Source of the DNA: AWTP1-13 sp963840075
GTDB lineage: Bacteria > Pseudomonadota > Alphaproteobacteria > Rhizobiales > Hyphomicrobiaceae
Direction: 5' to 3'
DNA length: 64,000 nucleotides
Assembly (NCBI GenBank): GCA_963840075.1
Contig: CAWIXS010000007.1
Coordinates: 62,001-126,000 of the forward strand
Shown here one piece after another: positions 8,335-16,863 of this stretch. Position 1 is the first letter of the stretch; the number at the start of each line of letters is the position of its first letter. The notes under the pieces are model-generated. The model was not told the DNA's origin, did not search any database, and was given only the letters and a program-made list of their open reading frames with translations. The position numbers and the translations under genes are program-made.

Positions 8335-10704
8335 CTAGCCCGGGGAGCCAGCGGCGCCGATGCGCACGCGCAGGACCCTGGCCGATGGCTGAACCGCATT
8401 GCCATCCAGGAAAATGCCGGCGATGAGCGTATAGTCGCCGGGCGGCAACTGCGGCGCCAGATCGATCGCGAAGTGCCCATCCTCTGCCCATCGCATCTTG
8501 TCTATACCGACGACCTTGCCCGCTGCATCGATCAGGAGATACCGCGAGACGACGAGAAGCGGATAGACCCCGCGCGCCGTCTTGTGCAACAGCGGCTCTC
8601 TCACGGCAGTGTAGCCGCGCCCTCCCTTCAGAGTCATCGCGGCGCTGGCGCGCACTTTGACACTGCGCCCATCCTGCACCGCAGCGTCGATCTCGGCGCG
8701 CGGCGGGAACACGAAGCGGTCGAAGGTGCCGAAACCCAGCGGGTAGGTCATCTCGCGCACGGCCTCCAGCACGATCGTGTCCGGCGTCCAGCTTTTCAGC
8801 CGGTAGGGGCCGTTGGCGACCAGGAAATGGCCGTGCTTCTCGGCAAAGGCCCTGAGCGACCGCCAGCGCGCCTGCGCCTCCTCGGCCGTGACCAGAACCT
8901 CGAGCTGCGCCGGTCGATAGCTTTCCCGCTCGAATTGCGCGACCAGCTCCTGCAACTTCGCGACGAGCGCGCGGTCGCGCACCAGATCGAGCCAGGGCAC
9001 CCCTCGCCGTGCGGCCTCCTCCGCCGAGAAGGCGGCATAGCCGCGCACCACCGCCTCCTCCATCAGCGCCAGCAGATGCCAGGGCACCGTGCTCCAGGGC
9101 GGGGCGAGGTTGGCAACCTGCCGCTCGTCGCCGGGGGCGGCGTTGAGGTAGACCTCCACCACGGGCGTCTTGACGACGAGCTCCATGCCCTCGGCAATGG
9201 CGTGCTTGGTGGAGTCCACGCGCACGACCTTGATGCCGACCAGCCGCTCCTGGATCGGGGCCAGCGCCGCTGCAATGCGGGGGTCGTAGGCGTTGGCGCC
9301 GAGGTTCGCCTTGTCGCCCCAGCGATAGGTGAAGAGGTAGGGGTAGAGGAGGTCGGCCACGACCTGCTCGGTGCCATCCTCGAAGGGAGAGGGGAGCACC
9401 TCGTAGGTCACCTTCTCGGACGCGAAGGCCCACTCCCCCACCCGCTCCAGCTGGCCGCTCGCTGCGCGCGGGCGCAGCGCGTCTGCCGGCACCTTGATGC
9501 CGCCAGAACGCCCTTCCACCTTGGTCAGCTCCGCCTGGACCCGGTTGGGCATCCAGCTCGAGTTGGACGGAAACGGGATCATCGCCGGATCGGCGACAGC
9601 CGCCCACATCAAGCGCGCCGTGGCATCGGTGAAGCCGCCGACAGGGTTCCAGGCCGAAGCCGATGCCGCGGGGACGCCGAGGTGGAGCTTGCCGTTCCAG
9701 GGATACTCCTTGAGCTTCACGGAGCGGATGAAGACGGGCGCATTGAGGCCGCCGATCGCATCGTAGGCGATGTTCTCGACGCCCGGGGGATAGGACTCGT
9801 TGAAGAACTCCTGCCGCTCGGCGTAGCCCACGACCACGCGGCTGCAGCCGTGGCCGAGGGCGGCCACCAGGCTCCGCTCGAGATCGACCCGCTCGGCCAG
9901 GCCGCCGCGCAGCTCGCCGTGGATCAACCGGTCGTAGGCTTTCTCGGCGACCGGGCGGTCCTTGGCGTCGAGACCGGGCGCCAGCGCACGGTAGGCGTGA
10001 AACCAGCCCTCCTTGATCCAGGGCGGGCCCATCCAGCCGCCGAGTTGCACGCTTGCCGCCGACACCAGCTCATCGACGGGCACAACCTCCAGGACGGCGT
10101 CGGCCGCCGGTGCCACCGTGCCCAGCTTGGCCCGGACGATGGCCTGCGCCAGCGCGCCCTTGGCTCCAATCTGGGCTCCAATCTGGGCCCCAACCGGCAC
10201 GGCCGCACCCGATGGCCCGCCGCCGAGGACCGCGGCCTCGACCTTGTCGAGATGGTGCAGGTAGTCGGCGTGATAGGGCGTCACGGGGTAGGGGTGGAAG
10301 ACGAAGCCGGCGTCCGCCCCGTTGCGCAGCCGCGCCAGGATGGCGCTGGCGGCGGCGCAGCGAGCCTCGGCCGATTGGTACCGGGCCGAGGCCGTATCGA
10401 AGGAGAGAACCAGCAGCGCCCCCAGCGACCTCAGGGATTTCACCTGCGCCGGCACCGGGCCAGCGAACTTCGGAGCGCCACCCACGTAAACGTGCATCGT
10501 TGCGTCGGCGAGGCCTTTGGCCGCCGCTTCAGGACCCGCCACGCCAATACGTATCTCGTCGGGATAGTAGGACGGGAAGTGCCCCACGGAATGGCCGGCA
10601 CCGCTCTGGCCACTGGCGGCAACGAGAGCAGCCGCAAATGCGACACCGGCGAGGCGATCCCACCGGCCGGTGCAGGCTCCTCTCCAACGCGCCCTGGCGA
10701 TCAT
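8335..10704 (-). CDS. Secreted two-module protein of 789 residues, fusion of the two neighbouring protein types
   Basis: ATG 10704 is chosen because GGGAG lies five bases upstream and a signal peptide follows (LAGVAFAAALVAASGQ). Residues about 35-400 repeat the architecture of the 382-residue protein at 2945-4093. Residues about 410-700 match the periplasmic C-terminus of the membrane protein at the left edge: shared blocks are APPWSTVPWHLLALMEEAV, RRGVPWLDLVR, GHFLVANGPYRLKSW and YPLGFGTFDRF. NGPYxLKSW plus the following YPLG resembles the C-terminal lobe of peptide/nickel-type binding proteins (SBP_bac_5), a distant similarity I infer. The last 90 residues look like an Ig-like domain (LPPGDYTLIAGIFLDGN). 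Function unknown; location next to livH and a LivK-type protein suggests work with that transporter. Confidence 0.8.
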   Translation of the reverse strand: MIARARWRGACTGRWDRLAGVAFAAALVAASGQSGAGHSVGHFPSYYPDEIRIGVAGPEAAAKGLADATMHVYVGGAPKFAGPVPAQVKSLRSLGALLVLSFDTASARYQSAEARCAAASAILARLRNGADAGFVFHPYPVTPYHADYLHHLDKVEAAVLGGGPSGAAVPVGAQIGAQIGAKGALAQAIVRAKLGTVAPAADAVLEVVPVDELVSAASVQLGGWMGPPWIKEGWFHAYRALAPGLDAKDRPVAEKAYDRLIHGELRGGLAERVDLERSLVAALGHGCSRVVVGYAERQEFFNESYPPGVENIAYDAIGGLNAPVFIRSVKLKEYPWNGKLHLGVPAASASAWNPVGGFTDATARLMWAAVADPAMIPFPSNSSWMPNRVQAELTKVEGRSGGIKVPADALRPRAASGQLERVGEWAFASEKVTYEVLPSPFEDGTEQVVADLLYPYLFTYRWGDKANLGANAYDPRIAAALAPIQERLVGIKVVRVDSTKHAIAEGMELVVKTPVVEVYLNAAPGDERQVANLAPPWSTVPWHLLALMEEAVVRGYAAFSAEEAARRGVPWLDLVRDRALVAKLQELVAQFERESYRPAQLEVLVTAEEAQARWRSLRAFAEKHGHFLVANGPYRLKSWTPDTIVLEAVREMTYPLGFGTFDRFVFPPRAEIDAAVQDGRSVKVRASAAMTLKGGRGYTAVREPLLHKTARGVYPLLVVSRYLLIDAAGKVVGIDKMRWAEDGHFAIDLAPQLPPGDYTLIAGIFLDGNAVQPSARVLRVRIGAAGSPG

Positions 10705-10791
10705 TCGGCTCCCGGCACTTGCTCTAAACCCGCGCCTCTGTCCGAAAGGGCGGCCCGTGTCCCGCGCGACACGGCCGCCCCCGCAATTCGC

Positions 10792-10876
10792 AGGTTGGGT
10801 TAGCGCGTCAGCGCGTAACCCAACATTCGCTGCTTCAGACATCTTGGGTTACGGCCTTCGGCCTAACCCAACCTAC
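10792..10876. repeat. GGTTGGGTTAGCGCGTCAGCGC-type intergenic repeat
   Basis: The element begins AGGTTGGGTTAGCGC and closes with GCCTAACCCAACCTACG. It contains two inner hairpins (GCGCGTCAGCGCG and CGGCCTTCGGCC). This is a very common dispersed repeat in Rhizobiales. It separates the LivK-type gene from the 789-residue protein gene and overlaps the LivK stop region by a few bases. Confidence 0.88.
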
Positions 10877-12252
10877 GTCAGCCAAGTCGTCTTCAGCCAG
10901 TTGGCCGCGGCCGTCGACTCGTTGTGCGTCGTGCCGGGCTTCGGCCAGCCGGGAGGCGCCGTGATGTCGCGGATCGGGATCGACAGGATCGAGGCGGGAT
11001 CCCAGACCGGGAAGTCGTACCTCGGGTCGTTCTTGGTCATGCCGATCACGGTATCCTTGTAGCCCTGGTGATTGTCGGGGCGGATGTACACGTAGCCTGC
11101 CGGCGAGTTGATCCCCATGCCTTCCAGCAAGCTGATGATCACGTCGTCCGCCGGCCAGCCGCCGACCAGCTGGTTGGCCTTCTCCACCGCGGCCTTGATC
11201 AGATAGAGCGAGGTGTAGGCGCCGTCGGATTCGAAGCTCGGGTACTCGTTCCAGCGCTTGAAGTAGCGCTCGACGAAGGAGTCGTTGAGCGGCCAGCGCC
11301 CCCGGCTGGGATGGGTAAAGAAGTAGTTGGCGTGACAGCCGGCCAGCACGCCCTCCGGGTGATCCTTGCCGATGGCGTGCGGCTGTCCGCCGAAGGCCAG
11401 CGTCGTGGCCACCTTCATCTTGTCGAACAGGCCGTAGCGCAGCGCCTGCTTATAGAACGCCACGTAGTCGCCGCCCCACACGCCGCAGATCAACACGTCC
11501 GGGTTGTCGGAGATCAGCTTGGTGATGTGCGCGGTGAAATCCGTGGTGCCGAGCTTCGGCCACGCCTCGGAGACGGAGGTCGCGCCCGGAACCAGCTTCT
11601 GGTAGGCGAGCAGGAAGTGCTCGTGCACATTGCGGCCGTAGCTGTAGTCGGGCTGGATGGAGGCGACACGCTTGGCCTGCGGCCAGGCTCTCGCGGCTCC
11701 CACGGCGGAGGTGACGCCGTCGGCGGACTGGATGTTCGTCACCCGGAATACGTACTTCGGCTGCGGCACCGCCTTGTCGAACAGGAAGTCGGTGCAGCCG
11801 TCGTTGAACATCGTCAGCACGCCGAGCTCCTCGGCGACGGGGCCCAGCGCCGGCGTGTTGCCGCTGGAGATGACGCCGGTGAAGAGGTCGATGTTCTCCG
11901 ACAGCTTCATGCGGCGCAGCTCGCGCACGTTGGCGTCGGTGCCGGCCGCCTCGTCGGCGAAGATCGTCTCGATCTTGCGCTTGCCCAGGAGTCCGCCCTC
12001 GGCGTTGATCTCCTCGGCCGCCAGGATGTGGCCCTTCCTTCCAGGCTCACCGAGAAGATTGGCGGGGCCGGTCAGGAAGGTGATGTGGCCGGTCTTGTAG
12101 GGCCTGTCGGGCACGTTCCCCTTCACCTTGGGGGGCGCGGCGTGCGCCAGGCGCGGACCGGCGAAGTAGGTGCCGGACATCGCACTCGCGGCCACGGCGG
12201 CGCCGGCGGTGACACCGAGGCTGTTCAGGAATGTTCTGCGATCTATTTTCAT
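10873..12252 (-). CDS. ABC transporter substrate-binding protein, LivK (HAAT) type, Tat-exported
   Basis: A 459-residue periplasmic binding protein. The N-terminus carries a twin-arginine signal (DRRTFLNSLG, then a hydrophobic AGAAVAASA stretch), so it is probably exported folded. The body has HAAT-family blocks: HITFLTGPANLLGEPGRKG, AAEEINAEGGLLGKRK, FTGVISSGNTPALGPVAEE, and YSYGRNVHEHFLLAYQ. AAGTDANVRELRRM corresponds to the ligand-proximal region. The start is supported by AAGGTGAGG about eight bases upstream. It should deliver substrate to LivHMGF encoded below; the ligand cannot be read from sequence. The 212 bases up to the MoeA gene hold no other gene. Confidence 0.9.
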   Translation of the reverse strand: MKIDRRTFLNSLGVTAGAAVAASAMSGTYFAGPRLAHAAPPKVKGNVPDRPYKTGHITFLTGPANLLGEPGRKGHILAAEEINAEGGLLGKRKIETIFADEAAGTDANVRELRRMKLSENIDLFTGVISSGNTPALGPVAEELGVLTMFNDGCTDFLFDKAVPQPKYVFRVTNIQSADGVTSAVGAARAWPQAKRVASIQPDYSYGRNVHEHFLLAYQKLVPGATSVSEAWPKLGTTDFTAHITKLISDNPDVLICGVWGGDYVAFYKQALRYGLFDKMKVATTLAFGGQPHAIGKDHPEGVLAGCHANYFFTHPSRGRWPLNDSFVERYFKRWNEYPSFESDGAYTSLYLIKAAVEKANQLVGGWPADDVIISLLEGMGINSPAGYVYIRPDNHQGYKDTVIGMTKNDPRYDFPVWDPASILSIPIRDITAPPGWPKPGTTHNESTAAANWLKTTWLT

Positions 12253-12464
12253 CGGGGTACCTCACCTTGAGACTTCGCTTGGCCCGGACGGACATCGTGC
12301 AAGTGCGCCCCTTCTGTGGCGGGCTTAGAGCCGGCAGGTTAGCACTCCCTTGCTGCCCGGACTATCGTCTTGCCACCTTGTGCGTGAGCAGCCGCGGTTG
12401 CAGCGCAAGGAGCCCTACATTGTCCTGCTCGCTTCACCTGGCGGGACGGGCACGCGGGCCGTGG

Positions 12465-14471
12465 TCAAACTCCGAACCCCAGCCGGGCCAGCGCCGCGCG
12501 CAGCTCAGCGTCCTCGAGAACGGCGCGGAAGCGCTGCACCGGCGCGCGCCCGAGGCGGGCCTTCGGCACTGCGAAATCGTAGTGCTCGTCCTGCAGTGGG
12601 ACGAAGCCCAGATCGTACTGCCGCGCCACGCTCTCGATGGTGACGCCCCAGTCGGCCCGGCCCTGCGCCACGGCCGCGGCCACGGCGTTGTGGGACTTGG
12701 GCTGCGACCAGTAGCCCGCCGGGCGGGCGCCCCCGAGCAGGCGGTCGATCAGGATGCGCGTGCCGCTGCCGGCGTTGCGGGACACCATGAGGCAGCCGGT
12801 GTCCGCGACTGCCGCGGCGACCGAGTCCTGCGCGGAGCGCCCCTCGAAGCGGCGGTCGGCCTTGCGGAACACGATACCCTGCAGGCGGCGATAGCCGGGG
12901 ATCAGCGTGAGGTCCGCCGACAGCAGCGGAGCATTGTATTCGCCGGTGGCCGGGTCCATGAGATGGATGGGCGCCACGTCGCACTCGCCGCGCTTGGCGG
13001 CAGCCAGCCCTCCGGTGCTGCCGACCGACATTGCCTTGACCGTCAGCCCCTCGGCCTGCAGGCGCTCGATGATCCTGTCGAGGCCGACGCAGTGGCTGCC
13101 GATGATGACGAGGTCGGCCAGCCGTTGCGACCGGCCGATCAGCTGCACCGACACCGGCGTCTCCGCCGCAACGCTCTCGACCTGGGGCTCGATGGCGATG
13201 AACCCGTCGGCTTGGCTGAATGAGGTGACGGAGCCCGAGCCCTTGGCGATCGGATAGGCGGCGAGGGACCCGCCGTCCCCGCTGCGCACCAGCGACACCA
13301 TGACGAACTCGGTGCGCCCGCGCTCGGAGGCGATGCGCAGCGGCAGCCTCGCGTCCACGCGCTCGGCCTCCTCCGGCGGCAGGCCGGCGAAGGCGCGCAC
13401 CACGGGCGCCACGAACGCGTGGAAGGTGAAGATCGCCGACGTCGGGAACCCCGGCAGCACCACCACGGGCTTCCCCGCGGTGACGGCGAGGCAGACAGGC
13501 TTGCCGGGTTTGAGGGCGACGCCGTGGACGACCACGCCGGGGTCGCCGAAGCGGGCAACGGCCCGGTAGCAGAGATCGCCGGCGCCCTTCGAGGTGCCGC
13601 CGGACATGACGACCATGTCGCAGGAGGCGAGCCCCTGCTGGAGCAACCGCGCCAGCGTCTTCTCGTCGTCGGGCCCTATTCCCAGCTGCTCGGGCAGGCC
13701 GCCGGCCTCGATCACGGCGGCCGCGAGGATCGCGGCATTGGAATCGTACACCTTGCCGGGTTGGACGGGCTGGCCCGGAGCCACGATCTCGTCGCCGGTC
13801 GAGACGATGGCGACGCGCGGCTGGCGGTAGACCTCGACGCTGTCGCAGCCGACCGCCGCGAGCATCCCGATCTCGCGCGAGCCGACGATCTGCCCGGAGC
13901 GCACCACGGTCTCGCCGCGCGCCATATCGCTCCCGGCGAAGGAGATGAGCTGGCCGGGTGCCGCCGGGCGCCGCACCTCGACGAGCGTCTCGCCGCCCGC
14001 CTGTTGCGTCTCGGTGTGCTCCACCATCACCACCGCATCCGCGCCGCGCGGCAGCATGCCGCCGGTGGCGATCAGCGTCGCCACGCCCTGCGTGAGCGGC
14101 AGCAGCGGCTCCACGCCCGGCGTGAGCACCTCCGCGTTGAGCCGCAGGACCTTCGGCGCCTGCTCGGTGGCGCTGACCGTGTCGCCGGCGCGCACGGCGA
14201 ACCCGTCGACGTTGGCCCGGTCGAAGCCCGGCACGTCGACCTCCGCCGCGACCGGCTGCGCCAGCACGCGGCCGAGCGCCTGCAGCAGCGGCACGCGCTC
14301 GCTGCCGAGGGGGCGCAGCGCGAGATGGCGCTGGAAGCGGGCGACCGCCTCGTCGCGATCCACCACCTGGAGGAACTGATCCTGCCGGGCGAGCTCAGCC
14401 AGCGCGGCCTCGATCTCCTGCAGGGCGCCGGAGCGTCTGCCGCCGTCAGGATTGGACACGGGCCTGCTCAT
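12465..14471 (-). CDS. MoeA-type molybdopterin protein fused to a PBP-like domain
   Basis: A 668-residue cytoplasmic protein. Residues about 30-440 are MoeA: DVPGFDRANVDGFAVRA, GGMLPRGADAVVMVE, STGDEI, SGGTSKGAGD and PGFPTSAIFTF are the MPT-Mo/W insertion and cofactor-binding motifs. Residues about 445-668 form a periplasmic-binding-protein-like domain (SHCVGLDRI, PIHLMDPATGEYN, SRNAGSGTRILID, HNAVAAAVAQGRADWG). This architecture is known and is thought to couple molybdate or tungstate handling to Moco synthesis. ATG overlaps the stop of the upstream moeA-like gene (ATGA). It should serve molybdoenzymes such as the nitrate reductase encoded at the right edge. Confidence 0.92.
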   Translation of the reverse strand: MSRPVSNPDGGRRSGALQEIEAALAELARQDQFLQVVDRDEAVARFQRHLALRPLGSERVPLLQALGRVLAQPVAAEVDVPGFDRANVDGFAVRAGDTVSATEQAPKVLRLNAEVLTPGVEPLLPLTQGVATLIATGGMLPRGADAVVMVEHTETQQAGGETLVEVRRPAAPGQLISFAGSDMARGETVVRSGQIVGSREIGMLAAVGCDSVEVYRQPRVAIVSTGDEIVAPGQPVQPGKVYDSNAAILAAAVIEAGGLPEQLGIGPDDEKTLARLLQQGLASCDMVVMSGGTSKGAGDLCYRAVARFGDPGVVVHGVALKPGKPVCLAVTAGKPVVVLPGFPTSAIFTFHAFVAPVVRAFAGLPPEEAERVDARLPLRIASERGRTEFVMVSLVRSGDGGSLAAYPIAKGSGSVTSFSQADGFIAIEPQVESVAAETPVSVQLIGRSQRLADLVIIGSHCVGLDRIIERLQAEGLTVKAMSVGSTGGLAAAKRGECDVAPIHLMDPATGEYNAPLLSADLTLIPGYRRLQGIVFRKADRRFEGRSAQDSVAAAVADTGCLMVSRNAGSGTRILIDRLLGGARPAGYWSQPKSHNAVAAAVAQGRADWGVTIESVARQYDLGFVPLQDEHYDFAVPKARLGRAPVQRFRAVLEDAELRAALARLGFGV

Positions 14472-15703
14472 CGGAACGGTGCTCGGTCATCGTAGAGGTA
14501 CACGGTCGCTATTGCCCCTCTTTGATACCCCTCGCTGCCCTCGGGAACCACGACGAACCCATCGGCCTGCGTGACCGCTCTCAGCCCTGCTGCAGCGAAG
14601 GACGGCATCGGCTCCACCTCGCCCGCGCTCGCGCAGAGCACCGGGACGACCTCGGTCATGCCGATCTCGGACACGATCTTGCGGGTCGCCGTCATGGGCC
14701 TGAAGGGGAAGGGCAAGGCCGGATCGCGGCCGCCGAGGCGCCGGATCGCGCGCCCGGCGAGGAACTCATAGGCCCACAGGCATGCCGCCGGCGCGCCCGG
14801 CAGAAGGAGCACCGGCACGCCCGCCTTGGTGCGGCCGATGCCCGTTGTCTCTCCCGGGCGCAGCGCGACGCCGTCGATGGCAAGCTCGCCGGCCTCTGCC
14901 AGGGCCGCCGCCGCGTGGTCGTTGCGCCCGCGGCCGGTGCCGCCGGCGAGGAGGATGATGTCTGCTCCGGGCGAAGCCAGCGCCGCGCTGAGCGCCCCAC
15001 GCGTGCGCTCTACGTGGCGCAGCTCGACCAGAGCCCCGCCGTCGCGCCCGATCAGCACACGCAGCATGGGCCCGTTGGCATCGTGGACTGCGCCGGGCGC
15101 CGGCGGCCTTCCCGCATCGATCTCCTCGCCGCTCGGCACGCAGCGCACGCGCGGCCTGCAGACGACGCCGACGCGCGCGCACCCCACGGAAGCCAGCACG
15201 CCGATGTCGCCGGGACCGAGGCGCCGCCCCGCCCTGACGAGGGTGCTCCCGCGCGCACCGTGGCTGGCGGCCCGCTCGATCTCGCTTCCCGCAACCACCG
15301 GCTCCACGATCGCGCAGGCCCCCGCTTCCTCCGATCCGACATGATCGAGGGGAACGACCGCATCGGCGCCGCGCGGCAGCCGGTCTCCGGCGTCGAGGCG
15401 CACCGCACCGCCCGCGGGCAGGTCTCCCGCGTCGCTGGCGGCCAGCCGAAAGAGAAGCGGATTGTAGGCGCCGGCACCGACGGTCTCGTCCGCCCGCACG
15501 GCAAGGCCGTCGACGGCGGCCCGATCGAAGCGCGGCAGGTCGACCTCGGCCAGCACGTCCTCGCACAGGACCCGGCCCGCGGCGTCCGCCACAGGCACCT
15601 CCTCGCGTCCCAGCGCTGCCGCGTGCGCATCGATCCAGGCGACGGCATCCCCGATGCGCGCCCGCTTGGCCAAGCCTTGTGTTCCGTCCGCAGCCATCGG
15701 CAT
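14468..15703 (-). CDS. MoeA-like molybdopterin biosynthesis protein
   Basis: About 411 residues from the chosen ATG 15703 (ATG 15697 also fits); no strong Shine-Dalgarno decides between them. MoeA blocks: VDLPRFDRAAVDGLAVRA, GDRLPRGADAVVPLDHV, PGDIGVLASVGC, AGGTGRGRND and PGAPAACLWAYE. Some consensus motifs are altered: PSGEEI where STGDEL is usual, and AGGTGRGRND where SGGxSxGxxD is usual. It may therefore be a specialised paralogue rather than the housekeeping MoeA. Paired MoeA plus MoeA-PBP genes with ATGA overlap indicate one operon. It is the first gene of the minus-strand block. Confidence 0.85.
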   Translation of the reverse strand: MPMAADGTQGLAKRARIGDAVAWIDAHAAALGREEVPVADAAGRVLCEDVLAEVDLPRFDRAAVDGLAVRADETVGAGAYNPLLFRLAASDAGDLPAGGAVRLDAGDRLPRGADAVVPLDHVGSEEAGACAIVEPVVAGSEIERAASHGARGSTLVRAGRRLGPGDIGVLASVGCARVGVVCRPRVRCVPSGEEIDAGRPPAPGAVHDANGPMLRVLIGRDGGALVELRHVERTRGALSAALASPGADIILLAGGTGRGRNDHAAAALAEAGELAIDGVALRPGETTGIGRTKAGVPVLLLPGAPAACLWAYEFLAGRAIRRLGGRDPALPFPFRPMTATRKIVSEIGMTEVVPVLCASAGEVEPMPSFAAAGLRAVTQADGFVVVPEGSEGYQRGAIATVYLYDDRAPFR

Positions 15704-15856
15704 GTGAAACGTCGCGTTGCTCCAGGTCGGAGCGCAAACCTTACGGCAGCGGCCGCTGCCTGGGTGCCCTTGTGCCGAGAGGAGGGCCCGAGAGCAAGCC
15801 CCCGCCCCTTTGGCAGGGCCAGGATGCGGCTCCTCGGCAACCGGCAGGAGCATATA

Positions 15857-15925
15857 TGGCTCTCCGACCAGGACTCGAACCTGGATTGACCGATTAACAA
15901 TCGGGCGTCCTACCGTTGAACGATC
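15857..15925 (-). tRNA. tRNA-Asn (GTT) fragment lacking its 5' acceptor strand
   Basis: Reading the minus strand, D arm GTTC-AACGGTA-GGAC, anticodon arm with loop TTGTTAA (anticodon GTT), T arm CCAGG-TTCGAGT-CCTGG, acceptor 3' strand TCGGAGA, discriminator G and encoded CCA are all present. The 5' acceptor strand should be TCTCCGA, but the sequence there is GTGATGA, which pairs at only a few positions. The first seven bases have therefore been replaced, and the replacing sequence is part of a toxin-like gene fragment. The gene is probably dead, and the site looks like an integration or deletion scar. Confidence 0.75.
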
Positions 15926-16145
15926 ATCACGCTCGACCGGGACTTTGGTGAGATGCTTCGCTTCGCGCCCGAGGACTCTGCTGGCATCGTAATCCTCGAC
16001 TGTCGCGGGCGGCTTTCACCCACGAGCATTCTTGCACGCATGGCGGAGCTTGCCGCGGTCTTGGCCTTAGAGCCAGTCGTGGGGGAAACTGTGGATCCTC
16101 GAGCCGGGTCGCGTGCGGATCCACGAGCGCCGCGAGGACCGGTAA
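15920..16145 (+). pseudogene. C-terminal fragment of a DUF5615 PIN-like toxin, frameshifted
   Basis: The translation begins in mid-domain with IITLDRDFGEMLRF, the typical PIN-like DUF5615 core. It goes on SAGIVILDCRGRLSP and then, after one frame change near 16087, LWILEPGRVRIHERREDR and a stop. The conserved N-terminal part is missing: upstream sequence is tRNA-Asn DNA. It is therefore doubly broken (5' truncation plus a one-base insertion). Such proteins are usually encoded beside a DUF433 antitoxin, which is not seen here. Confidence 0.65.
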
Positions 16146-16863
16146 CCACTTCGCATCTCGAGTGGATTGCGTAAGCCGCGCTCCTGCGATCAGAAAAGAA
16201 AAAAGGAAGGACGCGGGGCCGCTCCCGGAGTGGAAGGCAACCCATGAGGGTGCGCCGAGCTCGGCGCCGCGTCCAAAGCTGGAACGGCTCACGATGTCAA
16301 AGAGCACGCGGTGCCGGGGGCACCCCAGGCGCAGACGCAGAGGGTCATGGGCCGAGGCGCGCACGCACGCGCTCCCGGCACGCGAGTCGAGCTGGAGATC
16401 TGTTGCGGTTGGTTCTGCGGGTCATCTGCCTCCTGCCTGATCGGCGGAGGGGGACCCTGCGCCGGTTTACTGCGGTGTCAGTCTCGTCCCGTTATCGGAC
16501 GAGGCCCGCTTGCTACCGAGGACGCGATAGCCAGCGCGCACGCCGACGAGCCGCCAATGGTTCGGTCGATGCGACCGTCCGTTGGTGGCGCGAAGCGCGG
16601 TTGCGAGCTGTGATGCCCTGAGCATCGGGGTCCTCGAGTGCTGCCGAAAAACCGTCGGCTGGCGGAAGGAGAGCGCGGTGATGCCCGATGTCCCGCATCC
16701 TGTCAATAGCGGAATGGGCCCGTCGACGCAGGCGAGCCAAAGGCGAGCAGCGCTTCGAGCCGGGACCTCGGGAGGTGAAACTCCTTCCGGAAGGTCCCGG
16801 GTAGCCTCGCCCCCGCGAAAGCCGGCCTTCGCCGGGGCTCGGCTTCCGGGATGACGGGTGGAG
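16146..16863. other. About 720 bases without a supportable gene
   Basis: No reading frame here has natural protein character. The right end (about 16809-16857) carries a dispersed repeat with inner hairpin GCCGGCCTTCGCCGG and the GCTTCCGGGATGACG tail, related to the element at 4238-4361. It may serve as the argG terminator. A shorter hairpin, TTCCGGAAGGTCCC, lies at about 16785-16801. Confidence 0.6.
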
